Positions 46,335-55,244 of a stretch of 64,000 bases of DNA are shown piece by piece. How positions within the stretch are numbered: position 1 is the first letter of the stretch; every line of letters starts with the position of its first letter. Under the pieces are notes generated by a model. That model was not told the origin of the DNA, searched no databases, and saw nothing but the letters and a program-made list of their open reading frames with translations. The DNA comes from Paenibacillus pabuli. Lineage in GTDB: Bacteria; Bacillota; Bacilli; Paenibacillales; Paenibacillaceae. The stretch spans positions 248,001 to 312,000 of the forward strand of contig NZ_CP073714.1 in the NCBI RefSeq assembly GCF_023101145.1, written 5' to 3'. Both the position numbers and the translations under genes were made by a program.

Positions 46335-47162
46335 TTATTCCAGTGCCAGCATCTTTTGCACAAATGCTTTCAGATTCGCACTGGTTTCACTAAGCTGCTC
46401 AATACTTTCCATAAATTCGTTTACCAGCCCAGCCTGATCCACCGTTGCTGTTGTAATCTGACCGATCTCCTGTTCCATATGTTTAATGGAATCCTGGACG
46501 CTTCCAAGGGATGACTCGATATCGGCTGCTGCTTGTTTGGTGTGATCGGACAGCTTGCGGACCTCACTGGCAACAACACCAAAGCCGCTTCCCAGATCTC
46601 CGACACGAGCCGCTTCAATCATAGCATTTAAGCCAAGCAGGTTGGTTTGTTCGGATACTTCACGGATGACGTTTGTCACTTTGGTCACATTGACCGAGTT
46701 CTCGGAGGCTTTTTTGGAGTTGCGCAGGATTTCTTCCGATGTCGCCGACAGTTCCTCTGAATGAGCTGCAATCTGCTGAATTCCACCAACCAGTGCATGA
46801 ATGGTCGCTTCATTTTCGCTAATTAGCGTTTCCAGTGTGATGTGATTATCCAATGCGTAGTTCACACCGAGTATGCCCACAACCTGATCGTTTTCCTTAA
46901 TTGGAATCAGGATGGAATCAAAGGGTCTACCTTGCAGATCACCAGGCATGCGGGCCACGGTACGTGTGTCCTTGTTAATAAGCATTTTAAAATCCTTATA
47001 ATCCTCATGCAGTTCATCCCCAACTTTTACACCAATCTCCAGACTATTGGCTTCGGCAAAATACAATACTTTCTCATGATCATTAATAGATATGGATACA
47101 TCATCACGAAACATCTGTCTTACAAAAGGCATAGCATTAACCAGAGAGTCCAGAATACTCAA
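46335..47162 (-). CDS. Soluble methyl-accepting chemotaxis protein (YfmS-like)
   Basis: A 275-aa chemoreceptor without transmembrane helices. The N-terminal 125 residues form a small sensor ([32 protein letters not shown]). The rest is a short signalling hairpin with the conserved tip [20 protein letters not shown] followed by [20 protein letters not shown]. The arrangement and length match the soluble receptor YfmS of Bacillus. The start is uncertain: a TTG at 47162 follows AAAGGA at good distance, while an in-frame TTG at 47186 lacks a ribosome site. A SigD-type promoter lies 51 bases upstream. Confidence 0.88.
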   Translation of the reverse strand: MSILDSLVNAMPFVRQMFRDDVSISINDHEKVLYFAEANSLEIGVKVGDELHEDYKDFKMLINKDTRTVARMPGDLQGRPFDSILIPIKENDQVVGILGVNYALDNHITLETLISENEATIHALVGGIQQIAAHSEELSATSEEILRNSKKASENSVNVTKVTNVIREVSEQTNLLGLNAMIEAARVGDLGSGFGVVASEVRKLSDHTKQAAADIESSLGSVQDSIKHMEQEIGQITTATVDQAGLVNEFMESIEQLSETSANLKAFVQKMLALE

Positions 47163-47212
47163 GGTACATCGTCCTTTCTCATACAAAAAGTGGAATTTTC
47201 AGCCTACTACCT

Positions 47213-47238
47213 ATATCGGAAACATTTTTCAATTTTTA
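47213..47238 (-). promoter_or_regulatory. SigD-type motility promoter of the chemoreceptor gene
   Basis: On the minus strand TAAA (47235-47238), 14 bases, then TCCGATAT (47213-47220). The Bacillus SigD consensus is TAAA-N14/16-GCCGATAT, so only one base of the -10 differs. The predicted start of transcription is about 40 bases before the TTG start codon. Confidence 0.75.
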
Positions 47239-47309
47239 AACCAATGCTCAACACTTTGTTGAAATAAGGCGATTTGTTCAGAATCGGTTCAGAGCTTAAT
47301 CTACATGAG

Positions 47310-47333
47310 AAGGACTACAACTATGTAGTCCTT
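47310..47333. other. Perfect hairpin in the chemoreceptor/GH105 divergent region
   Basis: Nine-pair stem AAGGACTAC / GTAGTCCTT with loop AACTAT, followed by TGTTTTG. It lies between two divergent genes, where a normal operon terminator is not expected. It may be an operator palindrome or the end of a short transcript. The 385 bases from 47163 to 47547 otherwise hold only the promoter and cre-like site listed. Confidence 0.5.
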
Positions 47334-47374
47334 TGTTTTGTCTTATCATCAGACTGACAATACAATTATTTATT

Positions 47375-47388
47375 TGTAAGCGCAACCA
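47375..47388 (+). promoter_or_regulatory. Cre-like site TGTAAGCGCAACCA upstream of the GH105 gene
   Basis: Matches TGWAANCGNTNWCA with two mismatches and shares the TGTAAGCG core with the sites at 29073 and 50106. It lies 160 bases before the GH105 start. Confidence 0.4.
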
Positions 47389-47547
47389 AAAATCTGTAGC
47401 CACCGAGAAGCAGGTCAGTTATACTTGGTTTATTATTCGGCTGTTCCAAAGATAAACGAGATCATCACCGTTCGGTAAAAGGGATTTTCTCACAATGGTT
47501 AAGCGCTATACCTAAGTATTCCAGCAGGAGAGGAATGTGAGCATTCG

Positions 47548-49890
47548 ATGACAACGTATTTCAGTGAACCGCAGAGTATGTATTACCGATTCGGAGAAGA
47601 TCAGGATCAGGTGCTGAAGGTGCTGGCAGAGAGGTATATAGGGGCCAACGCGCAGGCTGATTTTGTATATCGCGTATTTCAGAAGTCTGGTATTTTACAA
47701 AATGAGAAGGGTCTGTATGACCTGAATCTGAAGAAGCGCTTCCCTGATGCACATAATGGCCAGGTTTCCTATGCCGCAGCGCTCGTTTGGGGGGATGAAG
47801 ACCGAAATCTGGATGTGCTGATCCGCTGTTATGGACCGATTCGTTTCTATTTTAACGAGCAATTGGTATATCGCTCCACGGTCATGGATGAGATCAACCT
47901 GGACGCGACTGTGAAACTGGGAATCGACATTAAGCCGGGATGGAATACGCTGCTGCTGGAGATGAAGTATACACCTGCGGGCTTTGGATGCCAGTTTGGC
48001 TCGGACGAGGGGAAAGTGCGCATTCTGAATGTGCTCGCTCCTTTCCAGGAGAGACAGGGACAGGCCGGATGGGTGTACTCCAAACCGGTAAGCTCGGAGG
48101 AATTGCTCACGTTTAACTCAGACCATATATCCGTATTGGCAGAGGACAGTCATCCGGAATGGAATCTGCTCGGGTCAGAAGAGGATCACAGACTGGAGTG
48201 GCTGCCTGACGCGCAATGGTCAGAGGAAAAACAGACGCAACCGTCCCTGGAGAGAATATACGGACATCTTCCTGGTCAGCAAGCCTATGCGTGGACAAGG
48301 TTGATGAACAGAGATTCAAGCGAATGCCCGATCCGTTTGTCTGGTCACTCTTCCGGGCCATTGAATATATGGCTGAACGGCGTATCGGCGGTGCAATTGA
48401 AGGAAGCGGGTCCGTTCGAGGTAAACATACCCGCATCTTTTGGACGGAATGATCTGTTGGTCCGCAGTGAATGTAGCGATACGGCTGAGCTATGGAATTT
48501 TGTAATAAACGCAACGGTGAATGGAGAGCAACTGGAACTGGAGCTTCCCCAGCGTATGCATGGAGCTTCTGGAGAATCATGGTTATATCTAGGACCTTTT
48601 GAATCGGAGGACGCAGAACCTGATTTGCAGGATCTAATGCGCACTGATCGGGTGTTTAAAAGAAATGTATTGAACGATAACCCGGAAGAAACGGGAAGCC
48701 AACAGGAACTTAAGGAACGCATATATTGGCGACTGGACAGACCAGATGCGTGGATACGTCCTTATTATGAAAATGCAATGCTTAGTAACAAATGGACAGT
48801 AGGCAGTGTGACCAACTATGGTCGCTGGGATTATCCATTAGGTGTCACTGTGTATGGTCTGTTGCAGACCGGACGTTATTTGCAGCGACCTGATATTACG
48901 CGTTATGCCGCGGATCATGTGCAGGCGTGCACTCGTATGGATGAGTACTCATTATGGGATCGGGAGCAGTACGGTTTCCCAGCGGTTAACCAGCAGCTCG
49001 TTATGCTGAAAATGCTGGATAACTGTGGTTCATTTGGCTCTGCGATGCTGGAAGCCTACTCCGAATGTCAGGAGCCGACGTTCTTGCCGATTGCCGAACG
49101 AATTGCAGATTTTATGCTGACCCGGTTGGAACGACAGGAAGACGGTGCATTTTACCGCGAGTGTATCGGAGAATTTGCAGAGAATACGATGTGGGCAGAC
49201 GACCTTTACATGAGCACTCCATTCCTCGTGCGATATGCCCGACTGACGGGGAATAATTCAGCATTGGACGAAGCCGCCAGACAATTTTTATTGTATCGGG
49301 AGTATCTATTCATGCCTGAATTTAAGATTATGTCTCACGTATATGATTTCAAATATGGTCAGGCGACACAGATTCCGTGGGGACGGGGAAATGGATGGAC
49401 GCTCTTTTCGCTGTCTGAGGTGTTGGAAGCTTTGCCGGCAGAGCACCCGGAGCGCCCGGCTTTAATTGCCTTCTTTAATGAATTATGTGAAGGATATGCA
49501 GCTCTGCAAGGAGAGGGCGGGTTGTGGCATCAGGTATTGAATGATTCGGAAACATACCAGGAAGCCTCCTGTACAGCAATGTTTGCTTATGGTTTTGCAC
49601 GGGGAGTACGTTTTGGCTGGTTAAATCAACCCGCGCGTTACATTGAAGCGGCTGAACGGGCATGGAACGGATTAACCCGTAAAGCGATTGACCGTCAGGG
49701 CAATGTACATGGTGTATGCAGTGGATCGAGATATGCCTTTACCGCAGAGTACTACAATAAGGATCTGCTCACAGTGACGAATGACAATCACGGGATAGGC
49801 ATTATGATGCTGGCGGGAACCGAAGTAGCGAAGATGAAGAAACATCTGGCCCAGCCTAAGGTGTCATCAACTGCTGTGACGCAATCCTGA
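47548..49890 (+). CDS. Glycoside hydrolase family 105 protein with large N-terminal beta-rich region
   Basis: A 780-aa protein. The C-terminal part (about 395-765) is an alpha6/alpha6 barrel of the unsaturated rhamnogalacturonyl/glucuronyl hydrolase type (YteR-like): GRWDYPLGVTVYGLLQTGRY, ENTMWADDLYMSTPFLVRYA with the likely catalytic Asp, QIPWGRGNGWTLFSLSEVLE and GLWHQVLNDSETYQEASCTA. The first 390 residues resemble two beta-sandwich modules (for example RCYGPIRFYFNEQLVYRS) and are absent from the 370-aa YteR. No signal peptide is seen, so it acts in the cytosol on unsaturated oligosaccharides made by lyases. AGGAGAGGAATGTGAGCATTCG precedes the ATG. Confidence 0.88.
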   Translation: MTTYFSEPQSMYYRFGEDQDQVLKVLAERYIGANAQADFVYRVFQKSGILQNEKGLYDLNLKKRFPDAHNGQVSYAAALVWGDEDRNLDVLIRCYGPIRFYFNEQLVYRSTVMDEINLDATVKLGIDIKPGWNTLLLEMKYTPAGFGCQFGSDEGKVRILNVLAPFQERQGQAGWVYSKPVSSEELLTFNSDHISVLAEDSHPEWNLLGSEEDHRLEWLPDAQWSEEKQTQPSLERIYGHLPGQQAYAWTRLMNRDSSECPIRLSGHSSGPLNIWLNGVSAVQLKEAGPFEVNIPASFGRNDLLVRSECSDTAELWNFVINATVNGEQLELELPQRMHGASGESWLYLGPFESEDAEPDLQDLMRTDRVFKRNVLNDNPEETGSQQELKERIYWRLDRPDAWIRPYYENAMLSNKWTVGSVTNYGRWDYPLGVTVYGLLQTGRYLQRPDITRYAADHVQACTRMDEYSLWDREQYGFPAVNQQLVMLKMLDNCGSFGSAMLEAYSECQEPTFLPIAERIADFMLTRLERQEDGAFYRECIGEFAENTMWADDLYMSTPFLVRYARLTGNNSALDEAARQFLLYREYLFMPEFKIMSHVYDFKYGQATQIPWGRGNGWTLFSLSEVLEALPAEHPERPALIAFFNELCEGYAALQGEGGLWHQVLNDSETYQEASCTAMFAYGFARGVRFGWLNQPARYIEAAERAWNGLTRKAIDRQGNVHGVCSGSRYAFTAEYYNKDLLTVTNDNHGIGIMMLAGTEVAKMKKHLAQPKVSSTAVTQS

Positions 49891-49952
49891 AATTGCGAGT
49901 ACAACTGATGGAGCGAGGTACAGTACGCCGCACGAAGAATGCTGTATATATG

Positions 49953-49987
49953 AATAACCACCGGGAGCATTATTCCTGGTGGTTATT
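49953..49987 (+). terminator. Terminator of the GH105 gene
   Basis: Ten-pair stem AATAACCACC / GGTGGTTATT extended by GGA / TCC, with a short T-rich tail (TTTAAT). Confidence 0.75.
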
Positions 49988-50035
49988 TAATCACTGGAGT
50001 ATTGATGATATTTGAATGGACGTTTGTCCCAACCC

Positions 50036-50065
50036 CTTACTTTTTTGACAGGAAAGCTTACTTTT
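50036..50065 (+). promoter_or_regulatory. Direct repeat CTTACTTTT, candidate site of the AraC-type response regulator
   Basis: CTTACTTTT occurs at 50036-50044 and 50057-50065, 21 bp apart, so both copies face the same side of the helix. They lie upstream of a -10 box TACAAT (50094-50099). This is the expected layout for activation by the YesN-like regulator encoded four genes downstream. Confidence 0.55.
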
Positions 50066-50105
50066 CTTTATGTCATGAGCAGCCATAGGCCGTTACAATA
50101 GTTTT

Positions 50106-50119
50106 TGTAAGCGATTCCA
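50106..50119 (+). promoter_or_regulatory. Cre site TGTAAGCGATTCCA before the sugar ABC importer
   Basis: Matches the cre consensus TGWAANCGNTNWCA at all but one position. It lies directly downstream of the -10 box and 29 bases before the lipoprotein start, where CcpA would block transcription. Confidence 0.65.
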
Positions 50120-50147
50120 TAAAAGCAAAAGGGGAGGAATTTCATTC

Positions 50148-51482
50148 ATGTTGAATACCAAAAAGTGGGTAACCCTGTTCTGCCTATCCCTGTTAATGTT
50201 CGCTACAGCCTGTTCCGGAGGATCATCATCACCGTCGGCTTCATCCAATGAAGGAGAAGAAGGGAATACTTCCGGCAAAATTGAACTTCGTATGACCTGG
50301 TGGGGATCACAGACTCGCCACGATCTCACGACCAAAGTGATTAAGCTGTTTGAAGAGAAACACCCTGGCATTACCATCAAGCCGGAATATTCCGGTTGGG
50401 ACGGATACTTTGACAAGCTGACTACACAGGTAGCCGGTTCAAATGCACCGGATATCATACAGATGGATTACGCTTTTCTAACTGACTTTGCCCGGCGTGG
50501 CGCTTTGCTTGACCTGACCCCGTACGCAGAGAGCAAAGAGCTGCGCACAGAGGATCATGACAAGAGCATGCTCAAAGCCGGATCAATTGACGATAAATTA
50601 TATGCGATTACATTGGGTGTCAATGCGCCAGGTGTTATCTATGATGCGACCGTATTTCAGGAGCTTGGGATCGAGGAGCCGCAGGAAAGCTGGACGTGGA
50701 AGGATTTTAGCGACGTAGCGGCCAAGATTGCAGCAGAGAAAGGTGACGGTTTCTACGGTTCGGCGGATGTATCGGGAACCACCAACATGTTTGAGGTATT
50801 TATCCGGCAAACAGGCAAGGGGTTATTTGATGGCGGGACGTTGACAGCGACCAGCGAGGAGCTTCAGCAATGGTTTGACATGTGGGGTGCGCTTCGTGAG
50901 AACGGGGGTGCTACCTCTGCAGAAGTGACGGCATCGACTACGAATGCACTGGAGACACGCCCGATCTCACTTGGTACAGCAGCCATGGACTTTGCCTGGT
51001 CTAACCAATTGCTGACGTTCCAGCAGGTGAACAAAAACCAGGATCATAAGCTTGCAATACAAGTGCTTCCGCACGGTGTAGGTGAAAAGCAAATCGGTGA
51101 ATACCTGAAAGCAGGTCAATTCCTGTCCGGTTATGCCAAAACAAAACATCCGAAGGAAGTCGCGATGTTTATCGACTTCATGGTGAATGATCCGGAAGCT
51201 ACCGCCATTCTGGGTTCGGAGCGCGGAGTACCCGTGAATGCCAGCATTCGTGAGAAAATGCAGCCTACGCTGCCAGAAGCGGAGCAAGCCATCTTCCAAT
51301 TTATCGATGTGGTATCCAAGAACTCCAGTGAGATTGATCCGCCATACCCGCAAGGATTTTCCGAAGTGGATACCAGCTTCAAGAGTGCAAGCGAGCAGAT
51401 CGCCTTCGGTCAAGGCAGCACACCCGATGTAATTGCCCAGTTCATTGAAGGTGCCAAGGCAACACTTGCCTCAAGTCAATAA
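50148..51482 (+). CDS. Extracellular sugar-binding lipoprotein of an ABC importer
   Basis: A 444-aa solute-binding protein of the carbohydrate class (CUT1 type). It has a lipoprotein signal peptide ending in the lipobox FATAC (Cys22), followed by a Ser/Glu linker. The body starts IELRMTWWGSQTRHDLTTKV and includes DGYFDKLTTQVAGSNAPDII, both typical. It should capture oligosaccharides outside and deliver them to the two permeases encoded next. GGGGAGGAATTTCATTC precedes the ATG. Relation to YtcQ/LplA-like proteins and the nearby GH105 gene suggest pectin- or rhamnogalacturonan-type sugars. Confidence 0.94.
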   Translation: MLNTKKWVTLFCLSLLMFATACSGGSSSPSASSNEGEEGNTSGKIELRMTWWGSQTRHDLTTKVIKLFEEKHPGITIKPEYSGWDGYFDKLTTQVAGSNAPDIIQMDYAFLTDFARRGALLDLTPYAESKELRTEDHDKSMLKAGSIDDKLYAITLGVNAPGVIYDATVFQELGIEEPQESWTWKDFSDVAAKIAAEKGDGFYGSADVSGTTNMFEVFIRQTGKGLFDGGTLTATSEELQQWFDMWGALRENGGATSAEVTASTTNALETRPISLGTAAMDFAWSNQLLTFQQVNKNQDHKLAIQVLPHGVGEKQIGEYLKAGQFLSGYAKTKHPKEVAMFIDFMVNDPEATAILGSERGVPVNASIREKMQPTLPEAEQAIFQFIDVVSKNSSEIDPPYPQGFSEVDTSFKSASEQIAFGQGSTPDVIAQFIEGAKATLASSQ

Positions 51483-51527
51483 CTCTTGAACGGCTCCATA
51501 CTTCATATTCTCGGGGAGGTTGCGAAG

Positions 51528-52478
51528 ATGAGTACAACACAGGTCAGTCAGGCTCGTACCGAACGTGTGACAGCCCGACGGGTGAAACGGAGATATGCTC
51601 ATAATGGAGCAGCACTTCTTTTTCTGACCCCATGGCTGGTTGGTTTATTGTTTCTGACACTTGGACCGATGCTCGTTTCCTTTTACATTTCGTTCACTGA
51701 CTATAGTATCCTGGCCGCCCCTTCCTGGGTCGGTCTGGATAACTACACCACGATGTTTACATCGGATAAACTGTTTATCCAATCTCTCAAAGTCACATTT
51801 ACGTATGTCGCCGTATCCGTACCCGTTAAGCTGATTTTTGCCCTGCTGGTGGCGATGCTGTTGAACAAAGGCATTCGCGGGCTTGGCATTTACCGTACGG
51901 TGTATTACATCCCAACCCTGCTTGGGGGCAGTGTCGCGATCGCGATGCTGTGGCGCAAAATGCTGGGTGGTGACGGACTGCTCAATGGGGTACTGGCTAT
52001 GGTCGGCATTAAGGCGCCCGATTGGGTCGCCAATCCGAAATATGCGCTGTATTCAATCGTATTGCTGTCCGTATGGCAGTTCGGATCGTCGATGATTATT
52101 TTCCTGGCAGGCTTGAAGCAGATTCCACCTGAGTATGACGAAGCTTCCGCCGTAGATGGAGCAGGCCCAGTCCGAAGATTCTTTTATATCACACTGCCGA
52201 TTCTGTCACCGGTTATCTTTTTCAATCTCGTGATGCAGCTAATTACATCCTTCCAGTCATTTACTCAGGCTTTCGTTATCAGTAACGGCAGCGGAGGGCC
52301 TGTCAATTCAACATTAATGTACTCTCTATACCTGTACAAAAAAGGTTTCTCGTTCTTCCAGATGGGTTATGCGTCCGCAATGGCCTGGGTGCTGGTGATC
52401 CTGATCGGGGTTTTTACATTGCTGGTATTCCGCAGCAGCAAGCTGTGGGTGCACTATGAGGATGGTGGGAAATCATGA
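51528..52478 (+). CDS. ABC sugar importer permease (first subunit)
   Basis: A 316-aa six-helix permease of the MalF/LplB type. It opens with a basic stretch then LLFLTPWLVGLLFLTLGPML, and the coupling-helix motif EYDEASAVDGAGPVRRFFYI (EAA loop) contacts the ATPase. The start at 51528 follows GGGGAGG with 8-base spacing. The next permease overlaps by 4 bases. No ATP-binding subunit is encoded here; Firmicute CUT1 importers often share a general ATPase such as MsmX encoded elsewhere. Confidence 0.94.
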   Translation: MSTTQVSQARTERVTARRVKRRYAHNGAALLFLTPWLVGLLFLTLGPMLVSFYISFTDYSILAAPSWVGLDNYTTMFTSDKLFIQSLKVTFTYVAVSVPVKLIFALLVAMLLNKGIRGLGIYRTVYYIPTLLGGSVAIAMLWRKMLGGDGLLNGVLAMVGIKAPDWVANPKYALYSIVLLSVWQFGSSMIIFLAGLKQIPPEYDEASAVDGAGPVRRFFYITLPILSPVIFFNLVMQLITSFQSFTQAFVISNGSGGPVNSTLMYSLYLYKKGFSFFQMGYASAMAWVLVILIGVFTLLVFRSSKLWVHYEDGGKS

Positions 52479-53323
52479 TTGGACAACGAAACTCTGCTGC
52501 GTGGGTAGTCGCCAAACATGTACTGATCTCGGGCATTGCTTTTGTCATGCTGTACCCGGTACTTTGGATGCTGGGCAGTTCATTCAAACCGGGACATATG
52601 ATTTTCACCGAGACCTGGTTCTGGCCACAAGAATGGAATTGGCAAAATTACATCAATGGCTGGACGGGAATCCAGGGCAATCCGTTCTCTCGTTTTCTAA
52701 CCAACTCGGTCGTTTTGTCTCTGGGCGCTGTGCTAGGCAATGTCATCTCTTGCTCGATGGCGGCGTACGCCTTTGCCAGATTAAATTTTAGGTTCAAAGC
52801 GATCTGCTTTGGCTTGATGCTGATGACGATCATGCTGCCACATCATGTGACGCTGATTCCTCAATATATTCTGTTTAACCATCTGGAATGGGTGAATACG
52901 TATCTGCCGCTGGTGGTGCCGAAATGGCTGGCGACCGATGCCTTCTTTATTTTCCTGATGGTCCAGTTCTTCCGGGGATTGCCCAAAGAGCTGGATGAGG
53001 CGGCGACGATTGATGGCTGCGGTCCTGTACGAATTTACACCAAAATTATCATTCCTCTGGCTTTTCCGGCGTTAGTCACGACAATGATCTTTACCTTTTT
53101 GTGGACATGGGACGATTTCTTCAGCCAGTTGATCTATCTGAGTGATGTCAGCAAATACACGGTACCGCTGGGCTTGCGCCTGTTCCTCGATTCCAGCTCC
53201 CAATCCGATTGGGGCCCAATGTTTGCGATGTCTGTTCTGTCACTGGTGCCTTGTTTTATCGTATTTATCGTGTGTCAAAAGTATTTCGTGGAAGGAATCG
53301 CAACCTCTGGGCTCAAAGGGTAA
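52475..53323 (+). CDS. ABC sugar importer permease (second subunit)
   Basis: A 282-aa six-helix permease of the MalG/LplC type. The EAA loop is ELDEAATIDGCGPVRIYTKI, and the first helix is HVLISGIAFVMLYPVLWMLG. The start overlaps the previous stop (ATGA). It forms the membrane channel with the first permease. The kinase gene follows after 25 bases, so transport and sensing genes are probably one transcript. Confidence 0.94.
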   Translation: MIGQRNSAAWVVAKHVLISGIAFVMLYPVLWMLGSSFKPGHMIFTETWFWPQEWNWQNYINGWTGIQGNPFSRFLTNSVVLSLGAVLGNVISCSMAAYAFARLNFRFKAICFGLMLMTIMLPHHVTLIPQYILFNHLEWVNTYLPLVVPKWLATDAFFIFLMVQFFRGLPKELDEAATIDGCGPVRIYTKIIIPLAFPALVTTMIFTFLWTWDDFFSQLIYLSDVSKYTVPLGLRLFLDSSSQSDWGPMFAMSVLSLVPCFIVFIVCQKYFVEGIATSGLKG

Positions 53324-53348
53324 TTCCAAGACGAAACGAGTTGATTCC

Positions 53349-55244
53349 ATGCGGAAACGAAGATTATCGTTATTCCTCAATTATAAGCTGCAACAAAGCA
53401 AGCTCTCCACGTTGATGGTGACTTGCTTTATTGCGTTTAACCTGCTTCTTGTCTCGGTAATTGTTTGGCTGGCATATCAGTCGTTCTCTGCCGTCACGTT
53501 TACCGAGATCAGCAAAGCACGACTTGCTCTCTTGAACGAGAGTACACGCCGAGGGTTTGATTTTATTACAGGTGTGACGGGCACGGCTTATTCTTTGGCG
53601 AGCAACCGTGAGTTGTCCAATCTGCTGGAAACGAAGGGGACGGGAAGGCTGACACAGATCCACCAACGGCGTGAGGTATCCAAAATACTGGATCATACGC
53701 TGGTCGTCAGTGAAGGTATTACCTCGGTGGAGCTGTATACGGATGCCTTTAACGGTGTCACTGTCACGATGGCCGATCGCATCTATCCAGTAGATACGAT
53801 TGCTGGTGATTCGTGGTTTGCCGCATTGGAGCAGGCGGATGCGGCCTGGGTACCTCTGCGGGAAAACGAATCAGGACAATCGCTAATTGGATACGCCCAG
53901 CGAATCTTTGACAGTCGGGGTGGGACAGTAGCCTACGTACTCATCCGCCTGAGTCGAGCGGATATTGTACGCAGATTTGCGGATATGCCGATGGTGCTGG
54001 ATGGACAGGTACTGTTGGTGGATACCGCAGGTAACGTCGTCATGCAGATGGGTGATGATAATTTAGAGGTGAATTCTGGTGAAGGTTTTAGTTCGATGAA
54101 TGGAGCCTCAAAACTTTTTTCTTCTATAAATGTATCTTCTAATTTAGCTGCTGGGGAAAGTGAACCAGTCGTCGATCGTGCATGGATTCAGGAGCATGTT
54201 GAACATGGGGAGGACGGATTTGAAGTGGTTTCCGGAAAGCCTGGTGGAGCGCAGCTTGTCCTGTATTCAAGACCTGCCATGCTTCAGTGGCGGCTGGTAC
54301 AGACCATCCCTGTTCACACACTATTATCTCCTGTAAGGCAGGCTGGATGGCAGGTCCTTGGAATAGCTGTGCTGGGCTTATTATGTTCGGCGGTACTGGC
54401 GTATCTGTTCGTGCGTCGAATTGTTCGGCCTTTGCGTCAGCTCATTAAACGAATGAGGCAGCTGGAAAAAGGGGACTTCAACACCCGGGTTCAACTTTCG
54501 TTTACCCAGGAATATGCCCATTTGGCGTATGGGTTCAACCACATGGCTTCACAACTGACGGAGTTGATGGATCAGGTGAAGGAAGAGAGCCGTGCGAAGC
54601 GTGAAGCCCAGACCGGGCTGCTGGAGGCACAGATCAAACCGCATTTTTTGTACAACACACTCGACATGATCCACTGGCGAGCTCTCGATTATGAAGCCAA
54701 GGATATCAGCCGCATGATTGTACAGCTCAGCAAACTGCTGCGTATCGGATTAAGCGGTGGCAGACTATTCATCCGGGTGCGGGATGAGCTGGAGCATGCT
54801 CGTTGTTATGTCAGCATCCAGTCCGAGCGGTTGCCATTCTCCATTGATTATCAGGAACAGATTGATCCGAGAGTGCGTGGCTGTTACATTCCCAAAATCA
54901 TTTTGCAGCCCTTTATCGAGAATGCGGTCATGCATGGGCAGCCAAAGGAAGAAAAACTTCGCATACAGGTGGATATGTGGGAAATGGAGAGCATCGAATC
55001 ACCACCCAAAATCATCATTCGCATAAAGGATAACGGACAGGGCTTGCCCGAGGGTTGGAAGCTGGAGGAGACAACGGGCATTGGTATACGCAATGTACAT
55101 CAGCGCATTCAACTGTATTGTGGCACTGGGTACGGAGTTGATATATGCGCTGGTGAATTGGGCGGAGTGGAAGTGACCATTACGCTGCCGCATATAGAGA
55201 CGGAAGAACAATTAAATTTATGGCTGGGCGGTGAAAATGAATGA
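53349..55244 (+). CDS. YesM-like sensor histidine kinase
   Basis: A 631-aa membrane kinase: helix at about 20-45 (MVTCFIAFNLLLVSVIVWLA), an outside Cache-like sensor of about 300 residues, a second helix (VLGIAVLGLLCSAVLAYLFV), HAMP (RRIVRPLRQLIKRMRQLEKG), and the His_kinase domain with phospho-His in LEAQIKPHFLYNTLDMIHW and ATPase motifs LQPFIENAVMHG and DNGQGLPEG. The ATG at 53349 has only a weak upstream purine stretch. It overlaps the response-regulator gene by 4 bases. It should sense the sugar or its binding protein. Confidence 0.93.
   Translation: MRKRRLSLFLNYKLQQSKLSTLMVTCFIAFNLLLVSVIVWLAYQSFSAVTFTEISKARLALLNESTRRGFDFITGVTGTAYSLASNRELSNLLETKGTGRLTQIHQRREVSKILDHTLVVSEGITSVELYTDAFNGVTVTMADRIYPVDTIAGDSWFAALEQADAAWVPLRENESGQSLIGYAQRIFDSRGGTVAYVLIRLSRADIVRRFADMPMVLDGQVLLVDTAGNVVMQMGDDNLEVNSGEGFSSMNGASKLFSSINVSSNLAAGESEPVVDRAWIQEHVEHGEDGFEVVSGKPGGAQLVLYSRPAMLQWRLVQTIPVHTLLSPVRQAGWQVLGIAVLGLLCSAVLAYLFVRRIVRPLRQLIKRMRQLEKGDFNTRVQLSFTQEYAHLAYGFNHMASQLTELMDQVKEESRAKREAQTGLLEAQIKPHFLYNTLDMIHWRALDYEAKDISRMIVQLSKLLRIGLSGGRLFIRVRDELEHARCYVSIQSERLPFSIDYQEQIDPRVRGCYIPKIILQPFIENAVMHGQPKEEKLRIQVDMWEMESIESPPKIIIRIKDNGQGLPEGWKLEETTGIGIRNVHQRIQLYCGTGYGVDICAGELGGVEVTITLPHIETEEQLNLWLGGENE

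Noticed and set aside
53142..53348. N-terminal extension of the YesM-like kinase into the permease gene
   Set aside because: The extra 69 residues are an out-of-frame reading of the permease and would precede the normal start MRKRRLSLFLNY.
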